Positions 36,615-46,523 are shown, numbered from the stretch's first letter. The stretch: DNA of 64,000 nucleotides from Candidatus Defluviibacillus avedoerensis (GCA_016703665.1 JADJBS010000001.1:1-64000), one strand, 5' to 3'. Made by a program: numbers and translations. Notes: generated by a model not told the origin, from the sequence alone.

Positions 36615-37934
36615 ATGAAACAGCAATTTTGGAGCCACCGTGGCCGTCGTACCCTGGTATCGGCCGTGGCAACCGCCATAGCCGCCCTTGCTGGCAATGC
36701 TGCACACGCGCAGGAGACCTTCAAAGTCGGCATCGTGAGCTTTCTGTCGGGCCAGGCGGCTGACAGTTTTGGCATCCCCGCCGTGAATGGTGCCAAGGTA
36801 TTGGTTGACGCGTTCAACAAAGGCGCTGCACCCGCCCCCTATAACAAGGTGGGCTTTGGTGGCATGAAGATTGAACCCATTTACGTGGATGAAAACGGCG
36901 GCGCCACCAAGCAAGTGCAGGAACTGCGCAACCTGTATGACCGCGACAAGGTCGATGCGGTAGTGGGCTATGTGGGCTCTGGCGACTGCCTGGCCGTGGC
37001 CCCGGTGGCGGAAGAAATGAAGAAGTTCCTGATCCTGTACGACTGCGGCACTCCCCGCATTTTTGAGGACAACAAGCTCAACTATGTTTTCCGTACCGCC
37101 TCGCATGCCGCCATGGACAACGTGGCGCTGACACGCTACCTGAAGGCCAAGAACGTCAAGGCTGACACCTTCAACATGATCAACCAGGACTACGCCTGGG
37201 GACAGGATTCCAAGAAGGACTTCACTTGGTCGATGGAGAAGCTCTTCCCCAACGCCAAGGTAGGTGAAGACCAGTTGCCCAAGTTCGGCGCAGGCCAGTA
37301 CGGCACCGAAATTTCCGCACTGATGGGCAAGCCAGCCGATGTCACCCATTCCAGCCTGTGGGGTGGGGACTTGCAAGCCTTTATTTTGCAGGCAGGTCCG
37401 CGTGGCCTGTTCAAGCGTACTCAGGTTGTCTTTTCGGCGGCTGACCATGTGCTGCCTGGCCTGGGCGAAAAGATGCCTGACGGTGTGATCCTCGGCGCGC
37501 GAGGTGCCTACGGCCTGATGAGCCCCAAGTCGGCACTGAACGACTGGTGGTGGGATCTGTATTCCAAGGCCTACAACGTGTACCCCGTACAGGCCCCGTA
37601 TCGCATGGTGCAGTCGCTGCTGGGTTTGAAGCTGGCGGTTGAGAAAGCCATGGCCGCCAACGGTGGCAAGAAGCCAAGCGCTGAGCAGCTGGTAGCCGCC
37701 ATGACCAACAGCGAATGGGATTCACCCGCAGGCAAGATCCGCATGGCACTGGGCAATGGGCATCAGGCGATGCAAGACACCGCCATTGGCCGTACCCGCT
37801 ATGACGCAGCCAAAAAGATGGTGGTGCTGGAGGACATCATGCGCTTCCCCGCCGAGTGCGTGAACCCGCCTGCCAACATGAAGTCGGAAGACTGGATCAA
37901 AGCGGGCTTCCCAGGTGCCAAGGGTTGCCCTTGA
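36615..37934 (+). CDS. Branched-chain amino acid/amide-type ABC substrate-binding protein
   Basis: 439 aa. A Sec signal peptide (ALAGNAAHAQ cleavage region, about residue 33) is followed by a type I periplasmic-binding fold: TFKVGIVSFLSGQAADSFGI, VDAVVGYVGSGDCLAVAP, FGAGQYGTEISAL. It is the first gene of a five-gene transport operon (SBP, two permeases, two ATPases). The following CoA ligase suggests an aromatic or carboxylic acid substrate rather than leucine, but the ligand cannot be read from the sequence. A palindrome at 36557-36568 may control it. An RBS-like GGAG lies nine bases before ATG. Confidence 0.92.
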   Translation: MKQQFWSHRGRRTLVSAVATAIAALAGNAAHAQETFKVGIVSFLSGQAADSFGIPAVNGAKVLVDAFNKGAAPAPYNKVGFGGMKIEPIYVDENGGATKQVQELRNLYDRDKVDAVVGYVGSGDCLAVAPVAEEMKKFLILYDCGTPRIFEDNKLNYVFRTASHAAMDNVALTRYLKAKNVKADTFNMINQDYAWGQDSKKDFTWSMEKLFPNAKVGEDQLPKFGAGQYGTEISALMGKPADVTHSSLWGGDLQAFILQAGPRGLFKRTQVVFSAADHVLPGLGEKMPDGVILGARGAYGLMSPKSALNDWWWDLYSKAYNVYPVQAPYRMVQSLLGLKLAVEKAMAANGGKKPSAEQLVAAMTNSEWDSPAGKIRMALGNGHQAMQDTAIGRTRYDAAKKMVVLEDIMRFPAECVNPPANMKSEDWIKAGFPGAKGCP

Positions 37935-37965
37935 GCACAGCTGAGCAAGCAAGGCGATAGACCGC

Positions 37966-38862
37966 ATGGGCGCAGCATTGACCATCCTGATTGACGGCCT
38001 GACCTACGCGTCGTGGCTGTTCATCGTGGCCCTCGGGCTCACCCTGGTGTTTGGCGTACTCAAGATCCTGAACATGGCTCACGGCAGCTTTTACGCCATT
38101 GGTGCGTACATGGCTGCGAGCTTTGTAAGTTGGGGCGCCGCACTGAAATGGGCGCCGGGTTTTACCCTGGTGGCCATGTTGCTGGCCGCGGTGGCGGTCG
38201 CTGTCATCATGGCGCCTCTGACTGAGCGGACATTGCTGCGCACGTTTTATGGGCGCGACGAGGTTCTCTTGGTGCTGGTGACCTATGCCATGTTCTTGAT
38301 CCTGGAAGATGCGACCAAACTCATCTGGGGTGCGGTGCCGTTCTATGTGTCCGAGCCCTACGGCCTGTTTGGCAATGTGGACATCGGCACGCAGACCTAC
38401 GTGGGCTATGACTTCGCCCTGGTCGGCTTGGCGCTGGTGGTCGGGCTGGCCGTGTGGTGGGGGTTGAACCGCACCCGGCAGGGCAAGATTGTGCTGGCCG
38501 TGATCCATAGCCCAGAAGTAGCGTCCAGCATGGGGGTGAATATCTCTCGCGTTTACATGCTCGCCTTCAGCGTGGGCGTGTTCCTGGCGGCGCTCGGGGG
38601 TGCATTTACCGCGCCCATGATCTCGGTACAGCCAGGCATTTCCGTCGGCGTGATCATTGTGTCATTTGCTGTGGTGATCATCGGCGGCCTGGGCAGCATC
38701 GAGGGGGCAGCCATTGGCGCACTGATAGTGGGCTTGGCCCGTTCGATGGCCGTCCACCTGGCACCCGTGGCGGAACTGTTCTCGGTCTACCTGGTGATGG
38801 CTGTGGTCCTGGCTTTCCGGCCCGAGGGGCTGTTTCAGCGCATCCAGGCACGCAAGATATGA
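37966..38862 (+). CDS. LivH-type ABC permease
   Basis: 298 aa, multi-pass inner-membrane protein beginning MGAALTILIDGLTYASWLFI. The signature GLTLVFGVLKILNMAHGSFYAIGAY near residues 23-50 and the EAA-like GVNISRVYMLAFSVGVFLAALGG are typical of LivH. It forms the translocation channel with the LivM-type protein, whose start overlaps its stop by four bases (ATGA). Confidence 0.93.
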   Translation: MGAALTILIDGLTYASWLFIVALGLTLVFGVLKILNMAHGSFYAIGAYMAASFVSWGAALKWAPGFTLVAMLLAAVAVAVIMAPLTERTLLRTFYGRDEVLLVLVTYAMFLILEDATKLIWGAVPFYVSEPYGLFGNVDIGTQTYVGYDFALVGLALVVGLAVWWGLNRTRQGKIVLAVIHSPEVASSMGVNISRVYMLAFSVGVFLAALGGAFTAPMISVQPGISVGVIIVSFAVVIIGGLGSIEGAAIGALIVGLARSMAVHLAPVAELFSVYLVMAVVLAFRPEGLFQRIQARKI

Positions 38863-39806
38863 GCATGCAGACTGGCGTTTCAAAAACCATTCTGTTGGGC
38901 TTGGCCACCTGCGCGGTGCTTTGCGTCGGTGGCTGGTTCATGCCGAAGTGGCTAACGTTTCTGATCACGATGGCAGCCGCCAACGGGCTGGTGTCTTTGG
39001 GCATTGTGGGGCTGATGCGTGGGGGCGTGGTGCCGTTCGGCCAAGGCATGATGTTTGCCGTAGGGGGTTATGCGGCCGCCTTGATGGCCAACAAGCTCGG
39101 CATCACCGACGCCTTGCTGCTGACCCTGGCGGGTGGGCTGATCGCCATGCTGGTGGCCTTGCCGTTTGCACCGCTGTTGTCGCGCTACCGTGGCATCTTT
39201 TTCGCCATGCTGACTTTGGCTCTGTCCATGGTGACTTATGGGCTGCTCATGAAGCTGGAGTGGTTTGGCGGCTCGGACGGCTTCAATCTGGGTCGCCCCA
39301 CGCTGCTGGGCATGAAGCTGCCCGATGCTACGTCCGGCTATGTCATGTATGTGCTGACGCTTTGCGTGGCCACCGTGGTTGCGCTGATTACCCGCGTGGT
39401 ATTTGACAGCACGCGCGGGCTGATCACCCTGGCGGTGCGCGACAACGAATTGCGCGTCGAATACCTGGGTGGCTCGGTGCGGCAGGCAATCGCCATCAAC
39501 TTTGTGCTGGCCGCCTTTGCCGGTGGAGCTGGGGGTGCGCTGGGCGTGATGTCACTCGGCCATGTGGAACCGACCTTCAGCTTCTGGACAACCTCGGGCG
39601 AATTTGTGTTCGTTGCCATTCTGGCTGGCTGGCAAAGCGTGTCTGCTGTCTTTGTGGCCAGCATGGTGCTGGAGGTGGTGCGATCCTTCTCCAGCAGCTA
39701 CTTTCCGAACAGCTGGCAATTGGCCCTGGGCCTGTTCCTGCTGGTGATCATCCGGTTTTTGCCCAACGGCATCGGCTCGCTGTGGAGCCACAAGGGGCAT
39801 TCATGA
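38859..39806 (+). CDS. LivM-type ABC permease
   Basis: 315 aa with eight or more hydrophobic segments. Typical stretches are RGGVVPFGQGMMFAVGGYAAA, YRGIFFAMLTLALSMVTYG and LAVRDNELRVEYLGG (docking loop). It overlaps the livH-type gene by four bases at its start and the livG-type gene by four bases at its end, so the operon is tightly coupled. Confidence 0.93.
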   Translation: MSMQTGVSKTILLGLATCAVLCVGGWFMPKWLTFLITMAAANGLVSLGIVGLMRGGVVPFGQGMMFAVGGYAAALMANKLGITDALLLTLAGGLIAMLVALPFAPLLSRYRGIFFAMLTLALSMVTYGLLMKLEWFGGSDGFNLGRPTLLGMKLPDATSGYVMYVLTLCVATVVALITRVVFDSTRGLITLAVRDNELRVEYLGGSVRQAIAINFVLAAFAGGAGGALGVMSLGHVEPTFSFWTTSGEFVFVAILAGWQSVSAVFVASMVLEVVRSFSSSYFPNSWQLALGLFLLVIIRFLPNGIGSLWSHKGHS

Positions 39807-40570
39807 GCCACATGCTGGAAGCCGTCGGGCTCAACAAACGTTTTGGCGCAGTGGTAGCCGCCGCAGACATCAACATCTGCATTGGCCGGGGCGAACGCGT
39901 GAGCCTGATCGGCTCCAACGGTGCAGGCAAGACCACCTTTGTCAACATGGTCACTGGCTACCTCAAGCCCGACACCGGCACCATTACCCTGGACGGCACC
40001 GACATCACGCCGCTGCAACCGCGTGCCATCACGCAAAGCGGTGTGGCGCGGTCATTCCAGATTCCGCAGCTGTTTGGTCAGCTCAGCGTGATGGACAACA
40101 TGCTGGTGGCCAACGCCTGCCATGACCGGCACCTGAGCTTCTTCCAGTCTGCGCAGCGGCGCGAAGCCCGGGATCGTGCCGAAGGGCTGCTGGAGCGCTT
40201 TCGGCTCCTTGAGCACCGGCAGCGGCGCGTGTCCGAACTGCCCGGCGGCGTGCGCAAGCTGCTGGACATTGCCATGGCACTGACCACCGCCCCTAAATTG
40301 CTGTTGCTGGACGAGCCCACCAGCGGTGTGTCTGCCGATGAGAAATTCCCGATGATGGAAACCATCATGACCGCGCTTGATAAACAGGGTGAAGCACGCG
40401 AGACCACGGTGCTGTTTGTCGAGCACGACATGGACATCGTAGACCGCTACGCTGACCGCGTGATCGCGTTCTACAGTGGCCGCATCATTGCCGACGACAA
40501 ACCCGCCGCCGCATTGGCCGCTGACGACGTGCGCCGTTACGTTACTGGCGAGCTGCAGCAGGAGGCCTGA
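39803..40570 (+). CDS. LivG-type ABC transporter ATPase
   Basis: 255 aa from ATG 39803 (MSHMLEAVGLNKRF). Walker A GSNGAGKTTFVN, a recognisable but variant signature (VSELPGGVRKLLDIAMAL, with PGG in place of the usual SGG), Walker B LLLLDEPTSGVS and the H-loop FVEHDMDIV. It powers import together with the LivF-type ATPase. The start overlaps the stop of the LivM-type gene. The variant signature residue is worth noting but is seen in some members of this group. Confidence 0.93.
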   Translation: MSHMLEAVGLNKRFGAVVAAADINICIGRGERVSLIGSNGAGKTTFVNMVTGYLKPDTGTITLDGTDITPLQPRAITQSGVARSFQIPQLFGQLSVMDNMLVANACHDRHLSFFQSAQRREARDRAEGLLERFRLLEHRQRRVSELPGGVRKLLDIAMALTTAPKLLLLDEPTSGVSADEKFPMMETIMTALDKQGEARETTVLFVEHDMDIVDRYADRVIAFYSGRIIADDKPAAALAADDVRRYVTGELQQEA

Positions 40571-40584
40571 ACCATGAACCAACC

Positions 40585-41232
40585 ATGCTGAAAGTCGAAG
40601 GCGTTCACGTCTCAATCCAATCCGTGGTGGCGCTGCGTGGGCTGTCGCTCGTGGTCAACGGCGGTAGCATGGTTGGCCTGGTGGGGCGAAACGGTGCAGG
40701 CAAAACCACCATGCTGCGCACGATCATGGGCCACCTCAAACCCACCCAGGGATCGATCAGCTTTGACGGCCAAGACCTGACCCGCATTCACCGTCACGAG
40801 CGGGCCGTGCTGGGCATTGGCTACATGCCTGAAGACCGTGGCCTGGTTCCTGAGCTGACCGTGGAAGAAAACATCCTCGTCCCCATCTGGGTCAGCAAGT
40901 CGCTCAAAGCCGACGAGCGTCTGGCGTTTGTTTACCAGGTATTGCCAGAACTGAAGGAAATGCGTGAGCGCCGTGCCATGCTGCTCTCTGGCGGTCAGCA
41001 AAAGCTGGTGGCACTGGCCCGTGCGCTCGCCGTAGGCACCCGGCTCCTGTTGCTGGACGAGCCCTTTGAAGGCGTGGCGCCTGCACTGTCCAAACGGCTG
41101 GGTGATGTCATCGCTGGCTTGAAGGGCAGCAGCATCTCTGTCTTGATCGCGCAAAGCGACCTCAACCATTCACGCAAGCTGGTCGATGCCGAATTTGTGG
41201 TGGAACGCGGTGCCAATGTCATCGCCGAGTAG
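40585..41232 (+). CDS. LivF-type ABC transporter ATPase
   Basis: 215 aa, slightly shorter than the usual 230-240 aa. Walker A GRNGAGKTTMLRTIMG, signature LSGGQQKLVALARAL and Walker B LLLLDEPFEGVAP are present; the H-loop histidine is replaced in LIAQSDLNHS (Gln before the Ser-Asp), as in several LivF-like proteins where the sequence is VEQ. Start ATG 40585 follows the previous stop by 14 bases. Last transport gene of the operon. Confidence 0.92.
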   Translation: MLKVEGVHVSIQSVVALRGLSLVVNGGSMVGLVGRNGAGKTTMLRTIMGHLKPTQGSISFDGQDLTRIHRHERAVLGIGYMPEDRGLVPELTVEENILVPIWVSKSLKADERLAFVYQVLPELKEMRERRAMLLSGGQQKLVALARALAVGTRLLLLDEPFEGVAPALSKRLGDVIAGLKGSSISVLIAQSDLNHSRKLVDAEFVVERGANVIAE

Positions 41233-41268
41233 CTTTTCTTGTGCGATATCCCATCGCTTGATCTCTCC

Positions 41269-42903
41269 ATGCAAAGCAATCCCCTGAATTTCTGGCAAGA
41301 CTACCCTGTGCCCATGATGCGCACCGAGCCGCTCTATGGCGACCGCTTGGTGCACTGCTTCACACCGCGGCCCAGCAGTTTTTATGGCCTGTTTGCGTCG
41401 GCCGTGGCCAATCGGCCAGACAGTGACGCACTGCTGTTTGAAGGGCAGCGCTGGTCTTACCAGCAGTGCCAGCAGATCGTGGCAGGCATGGCTGCGGGAT
41501 TTTCCGAGCAAGGCTTACGCAAAGGCGAGCGGGTCATCCTGTTTGTGGACAACCGTCCCGAGTTCGTCTGGGTATTGCTGGCCTTGCAGCGCCTGGGCTG
41601 CATCGTGGTACCTGTGGGCGTGCGCGAGCAGCGCCCAGGCCTGGCCTACATCGCCCGCCAAAGCGGCGCCAGCGCCATCGTGGCCGATGCAGATCTGGCC
41701 GCCCGCGTGCCGGATGCACACGACGCACCAGCGCTTCGCCTGCGTGTGCTGGTAGGTGCTGTCGATCAGAATACTCCTGATTTCATAGCATTAAATGCAA
41801 TACAGTGCTGCCACAAAAGCCCATCAGATCCTGAAAAGGCAAGTGAGGCCGACACCGCTTTCATTCTGTATACCTCTGGCACCACCGGCAACCCCAAGGG
41901 CGCCATGCTCACGCACCTGAACGTGGTGCACTCGGTCTTGCATTACCAGGCTTGCATGCGCTTGCAGGCGTCGGACCGGTCTGCACTGGCTGTGCCAGCC
42001 AGCCATGTCACAGGCCTGATCGCCATCATCGCGGCCATGCTCCATGTGGGCGGGGCCATCGCCGTGGTACCGGCCTTCAAGGCCGAGCGATTCATCCAGT
42101 TGCTGGCAACGGAGCGCATCACCCACACGCTGATGGTGCCCGCCATGTACAACCTGTGCCTGATGCAAGCTGCTTTTGCCTCAGCAGACCTGTCTGCCTG
42201 GCGGGTGGGTGGCTATGGTGGAGCGCCCATGCCGGTGGCCACCATTGATGCCTTGACCACTCGACTGCCCGGCTTGGTGCTGATCAATGCCTACGGAGCG
42301 ACTGAAACCACCAGCCCCGCCACCATGATGCCCATGGGCCACACCCGCGCCCATGCGGACAGCGTGGGCGTGCCGCTGCCGGCTGCCGACATCCGGGTGA
42401 TGGATGGCGATGGCCGCGAATTGCCAGCGGGTGAAACGGGCGAACTGTGGATTGGCGGGCCGATGGTGGTGCCCGGTTACTGGGCCAACCCAGAAGCCAC
42501 AGCCACTTCGTTTACCGACGGCTACTGGCACTCGGGCGACTTGGGCTCAGTGGATGCCCAGGGGTATGTGCGCGTCTTTGACCGCATGAAGGACATGCTG
42601 AACCGAGGCGGGTACAAGGTGTATTCGGTCGAGGTGGAGAACGCGCTGATGGCCTGGCCCGGCATGGTGGAAGCCGCCGTGGTGGCACGCCCCTGCCCGG
42701 TGCTGGGGGAGCGGGTACACGCTTTTGTCCACGCGCCGGGTCAAACGCCAGACGATGCTGCCTTGTTGGCGCACTGCGCCGCGCGACTGGCCGACTACAA
42801 AGTGCCAGAATCGCTGACATGGAGCGAGAACCCCCTGCCACGCAATGCCAACGGCAAACTCATGAAGCGTGTGTTGCGCGAACAGCTGCCCTTGCCCAAT
42901 TGA
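41269..42903 (+). CDS. AMP-forming acyl-CoA synthetase/ligase
   Basis: 544 aa from ATG 41269 (TTG 41239 is an alternative). The adenylate-forming motifs are YTSGTTGNPKGAML (about residue 200), YGATETT (about 345), YWHSGDLG (about 420) and the catalytic lysine in LPRNANGKLMK near the end. It activates a carboxylic acid to its CoA thioester. The position right after the livF-type gene suggests that it acts on the imported acid. It carries an in-frame AT-rich insertion (41762-41845) just before the P-loop. The substrate is unknown; the N-terminal part is like medium-chain or aryl-CoA ligases. Confidence 0.88.
   Translation: MQSNPLNFWQDYPVPMMRTEPLYGDRLVHCFTPRPSSFYGLFASAVANRPDSDALLFEGQRWSYQQCQQIVAGMAAGFSEQGLRKGERVILFVDNRPEFVWVLLALQRLGCIVVPVGVREQRPGLAYIARQSGASAIVADADLAARVPDAHDAPALRLRVLVGAVDQNTPDFIALNAIQCCHKSPSDPEKASEADTAFILYTSGTTGNPKGAMLTHLNVVHSVLHYQACMRLQASDRSALAVPASHVTGLIAIIAAMLHVGGAIAVVPAFKAERFIQLLATERITHTLMVPAMYNLCLMQAAFASADLSAWRVGGYGGAPMPVATIDALTTRLPGLVLINAYGATETTSPATMMPMGHTRAHADSVGVPLPAADIRVMDGDGRELPAGETGELWIGGPMVVPGYWANPEATATSFTDGYWHSGDLGSVDAQGYVRVFDRMKDMLNRGGYKVYSVEVENALMAWPGMVEAAVVARPCPVLGERVHAFVHAPGQTPDDAALLAHCAARLADYKVPESLTWSENPLPRNANGKLMKRVLREQLPLPN
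41762..41845. repeat. In-frame AT-rich insert within the acyl-CoA ligase gene
   Basis: About 84 bases of clearly lower GC encode DQNTPDFIALNAIQCCHKSP and flanking residues, with no counterpart expected between the two conserved parts of the ligase. The text TTTCATAGCATTAAATGCAA resembles short dispersed repeats common in Rhodoferax-like genomes. It keeps the frame open. Identification as a mobile miniature repeat is inference. Confidence 0.4.
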
Positions 42904-42904
42904 C

Positions 42905-44132
42905 ATGACACCCACTCAAGCCAAGCCCGGTACTCTGACCAACGCATTCCTGGCAACCGCTTTTTGCATTCGCCCGGCCCCACCCATGTGCCCGAAGCCG
43001 TGCAAAACGCCTTGCGCCGCCAACCCGTGGACCTGGGCGACCCGCGCCTGGATGAAACCATTGCCGCCTGTGAAGCGGGGCTGAAGCATCTGCTGGGCAC
43101 GCGGGACGCCGATGTATTCATGTACGCTGCCAATGGCCATGGCGCGTGGGAAGCCACCGTCGTCAATCTGCTGGCGCCTGGGCAAAAAGTGCTGATCGCG
43201 GGCACCGGGCATTTCTCGGAATCCTGGGCGATCCAAACCGAAGCCATGGGTGTAACTGTGTTGCGCACGCCCTATATGGAAGGCCTGACGATCGACATGG
43301 CTGCGGTGGAAGCTGCACTGCGCTCCGACACCCAGCACGAGATCGTGGCGCTGTTCGTGGTGCATACCGACACCGCCAGCGGCACCACCAATGAACTGCA
43401 GGTGTTGCGCCGGATGCTGGACGACTTGAGCCATCCCGCCTTGTATGTCGTGGATGTGGTTGCCACCCTGGGCGCCTTGCCGTTTGCCATGGACACGCTG
43501 GGTGTCAATGTGGTCGTGGGTGCATCGCAAAAGGCTTGATGTGCCCACCGGGCCTGGGCTTTTGTGCGGTGGATGCGAAGGCGTTTGAAGTCTCTGAACG
43601 TAACCCGGCGCCGCGCTTTTACTGGGACTGGCGCAAACGAAAGAGTGAACTGGCCTACCGCAAGTTCTGTGGCACCCCCCCACAAAGCATGCTTTTTGGG
43701 CTGGAAGCTGCACTGGGATTGATCTTTCTGGAAGGCATGGATGCTGTGCATGCGCGCCACCGCTTGCTGGCCGATGCCACACAGGCTGCAGTGGCGGCTT
43801 GGAGCGAGGGTGGTGCCATGCAGTTTCTGTGCAAGATTCCGTCTGCCAGATCAGTATCCGTCACCAGTGTGCTGGTTTCGCCAAGCCTGAATCCGGACGA
43901 GCTGCGTCGCATCGCGCGCGAGCAGTTTCAGGTGTCGATTGCAGGCGGGCTGGGGCCCTTTGCCGGACGGGTGTTTCGCATTGGCCATTTGGGTGACCTC
44001 AACCCCGCCATGCTGCTGGGTTGCTTGAGCGGCGTGGAAGGGGCATTGCAAGTCATGGGCGTGCCCGTGGGCCGTGAAGGGGTGCGTCGCGCGGTGGAAG
44101 TGCTGGCCGGTGCCGCTGCCCTGCCTGAATGA
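42905..44132 (+). CDS. Class V aminotransferase (alanine/serine-glyoxylate type), two frameshifts
   Basis: PLP enzyme of the Agt/SgaA type. FLHSPGPTHVPEAVQNALRR opens the conserved part, ANGHGAWEATVVNLL binds PLP phosphate, YVVDVVATLGALPF holds the PLP-binding Asp, and GASQKALMCPPGLG holds the catalytic lysine. Two indels are needed: one between ATG 42905 and 42964, since the start codon is in another frame, and one exactly at the lysine motif (about 43537), where a stop appears. The surrounding 40 kb is otherwise clean, so this could be a real disruption or an isolated error. It overlaps the next gene by four bases. Probable role: transamination of glyoxylate or pyruvate. Confidence 0.85.
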
Positions 44133-45499
44133 TGGGAAACCCACAAACGACCCCATCCAACGCCGAAGACCTGACAGCGCAGGACATGCGCGCGCTGTTT
44201 GCCATATTTCTGGGGGTGATGCTGAGCGCGCTGGACGTTGCGCTGATCAATACCGCGTTGCCCGCCGTGGCGCGTGAGTTGAACATTGCCCCGGCCCTGT
44301 CGATCTGGATCGTGAATGCCTACCAGCTGGCGGTGGTTGCCTCGCTGTTGCCTTTTGCTGCCTTGGGGGACCGCATTGGCCCCAAGAAGGTATTTTTGGG
44401 CGGGGTGGTGATTTACACCCTCGCCTCACTCGGCTGCGTATTGGCGGGGAGTCTGCCCCAACTGGCCTTTGCACGTGCCTTGCAGGGGATTGGCTCAGCG
44501 GGCGTGATGAGCGTGAACATTGCGCTGGTGCGATTGATTTACCCGCCCAATCGCCTCGGTCGCGGTGTGGGGCTGAACGCCCTGGTGGTGGGTTTGGGCT
44601 CGTCGCTCGGCCCCACCGTGGCGTCTGCGGTACTGTCCATGGGCAACTGGCCCTGGCTGTTCGCCCTGAACCTGCCACTGGGCGTACTGGCCCTGGTCAT
44701 GGGTTTGCGCTATATCCCTAAAGCCACGGGACAAGGTCACCCTGTCGATACCGTCACCGCAGGCCTGAGCGCAGTCACCTTTGCCGCCCTGATCTTTGCC
44801 ATGACCTCCGCTGCTCAGCGTACGGGTTGGCCCACTGTGGTGTCGGCTTTGGCCTTGGCACTGGTCGCTGGCTATCTGTTGCTGCGCCGTCAATCGGGGC
44901 ACCCGGCGCCCATGTTGCCGGTCGATTTGTTCAAGCGCCCGCTGTTTGCGCTATCGGCCATGACATCGGCCTGCTCGTTCACGGTGCAGGGCATTGCGTT
45001 TGTCTCGTTGCCCTTTTACCTGCAGACCGTGCTGCATCGCAGTGCCGTTGAAACCGGCCTGCTGATCACGCCTTGGGCCGTGGTGGTGGCACTGGCGGCA
45101 CCGTTTGCCGGGCGCCTGTCAGACAAGCACGCGCCCGGCCTGCTGGGTGGTGTAGGGCTAGCGGTGCTGTGCCTGGGCATGGTTTCGATGGCCATGTTGA
45201 CGCCGCAAGCAAGCACCCTGGACATCGTGGCGCGCATGATGATTTGCGGGGCAGGCTTTGGTTTCTTCCAGTCCCCCAATCTCAAGGCCTTGATGTCAGC
45301 TGCGCCACCCGAGCGCAGCAGTGGCGCCAGCGGAATCATTGCGCTGGCACGCCTGACGGGGCAAACTACCGGCGCTGCCCTGGTGGCTTTGTGCTTTGGG
45401 TTGGGCGCAGAGAGTGGCCCTTTGTGGGCGCTGGGCTTGGGCGCAGGGTTTGCAGCCGTGGCATCGGTCGCCAGCTTTGCCCGGCTACGCTTCAAGTAA
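44129..45499 (+). CDS. MFS drug-efflux-type transporter (DHA2-like)
   Basis: 456 aa with about 12-14 membrane segments. The motif LSALDVALINTALPAVARELN in the first helix and DRIGPKKVFLGGV in the first cytoplasmic loop are typical of proton-driven drug exporters of the EmrB/SmvA type. The start ATG overlaps the aminotransferase stop (ATGA), which suggests co-transcription with the ligase-aminotransferase genes. The substrate is not predictable. Confidence 0.88.
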   Translation: MMGNPQTTPSNAEDLTAQDMRALFAIFLGVMLSALDVALINTALPAVARELNIAPALSIWIVNAYQLAVVASLLPFAALGDRIGPKKVFLGGVVIYTLASLGCVLAGSLPQLAFARALQGIGSAGVMSVNIALVRLIYPPNRLGRGVGLNALVVGLGSSLGPTVASAVLSMGNWPWLFALNLPLGVLALVMGLRYIPKATGQGHPVDTVTAGLSAVTFAALIFAMTSAAQRTGWPTVVSALALALVAGYLLLRRQSGHPAPMLPVDLFKRPLFALSAMTSACSFTVQGIAFVSLPFYLQTVLHRSAVETGLLITPWAVVVALAAPFAGRLSDKHAPGLLGGVGLAVLCLGMVSMAMLTPQASTLDIVARMMICGAGFGFFQSPNLKALMSAAPPERSSGASGIIALARLTGQTTGAALVALCFGLGAESGPLWALGLGAGFAAVASVASFARLRFK

Positions 45500-45512
45500 A
45501 CCTGTCAGGCGG

Positions 45513-46523
45513 CTATGCCCGCATGGCCTGTGTGACCAAATCCAGCGACCTCAAGCGCAGTGCCGGGTCGTACACATCACACACAAACATGAATTCATCT
45601 GCCTGCGTGGCGTGAGCGATCTTGTTCAGATCTGCTTGGACTTTGTCCGGCCCACCGATGACTGCAACCGCCAGAAAGTCTTGAATGGCTTCTCGTGCCT
45701 GTGCGGGTACCTGCTCCCAAAAACCTGAAATCGGCGGCTGCAGCAGACCACGCTTTCCCGTCAAAATACCCAGTACCCGCTGAAACACACTGCTGGCCAG
45801 GAAGTTGGCCTCATCGTCCGTCGGCGCTGCAATCACCGGCACACCCACGATGGCATAAGGTTTGGCCAGCACGTCAGACGGCTTGAATTCGCTGCGGTAC
45901 AGGTCCAGCGCCTCCAGCAGCATGCCCGGCGCAAAGTGCGAGGCGAACGCATAGGGCAAGCCTTTTTGCGCTGCGAGGCGTGCAGAGAACAAGCTAGAGC
46001 CCAACAGCCAGATCGGCACGTGGGTGTTGGCCCCAGGGTTGGCAACCAGGCGCTGGCCGGGCTGTGGTGTGCCCAGCAGGGCTTGCAATTCAGCCACGTC
46101 ACGCGGAAAGTCGGCCTCGGTCTCTACCCGGTCACGGCGCAGGGCACGCATGGTCAGGCCGTCGGTACCCGGTGCGCGACCCAGGCCGAGATCGATGCGG
46201 CCAGGGTACAACTCGGCCAGAGTGCCAAAGGCTTCAGCCACCACCAGCGGTGCATGGTTGGGCAGCATGACGCCGCCCGAGCCCACGCGAATGCTTTGGG
46301 TGCCACCTGCAATGTGCCCCACCAGCACGGCAGTGGCGGAGCTGGCAATGCCAGACATGTTGTGGTGCTCGGCCAGCCAGTAGCGGGTAAAGCTTAAGCG
46401 CTCCACATGCTGAGCCGTACGCAGCGCGATGGCCAACGCGTCGCCCACACTCATGCCTTCGCGCACGGCGACCAGATCAAGCATGGACAGGGCAATGTCT
46501 TTGAGGAGTTTGGGTGCAGTCAT
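45513..46523 (-). CDS. LLM-class flavin-dependent oxidoreductase (luciferase-like)
   Basis: 336 aa. Family signatures: RYWLAEHHNMSGIASSATAV, RVGSGGVMLPNHAPLVVAE, RIDLGLGRAPGTDGLTMRAL, and PIWLLGSSLFSARLAAQKGL. It binds FMN or F420-like flavin in a TIM barrel; members of this subgroup (MsnO8-like) are monooxygenases of unknown substrate. It is convergent with the MFS gene (13-base gap) and divergent from the heme b/Fe-S pair. A 44-base segment of this gene has a look-alike at 48632-48675. Confidence 0.88.
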   Translation of the reverse strand: MTAPKLLKDIALSMLDLVAVREGMSVGDALAIALRTAQHVERLSFTRYWLAEHHNMSGIASSATAVLVGHIAGGTQSIRVGSGGVMLPNHAPLVVAEAFGTLAELYPGRIDLGLGRAPGTDGLTMRALRRDRVETEADFPRDVAELQALLGTPQPGQRLVANPGANTHVPIWLLGSSLFSARLAAQKGLPYAFASHFAPGMLLEALDLYRSEFKPSDVLAKPYAIVGVPVIAAPTDDEANFLASSVFQRVLGILTGKRGLLQPPISGFWEQVPAQAREAIQDFLAVAVIGGPDKVQADLNKIAHATQADEFMFVCDVYDPALRLRSLDLVTQAMRA

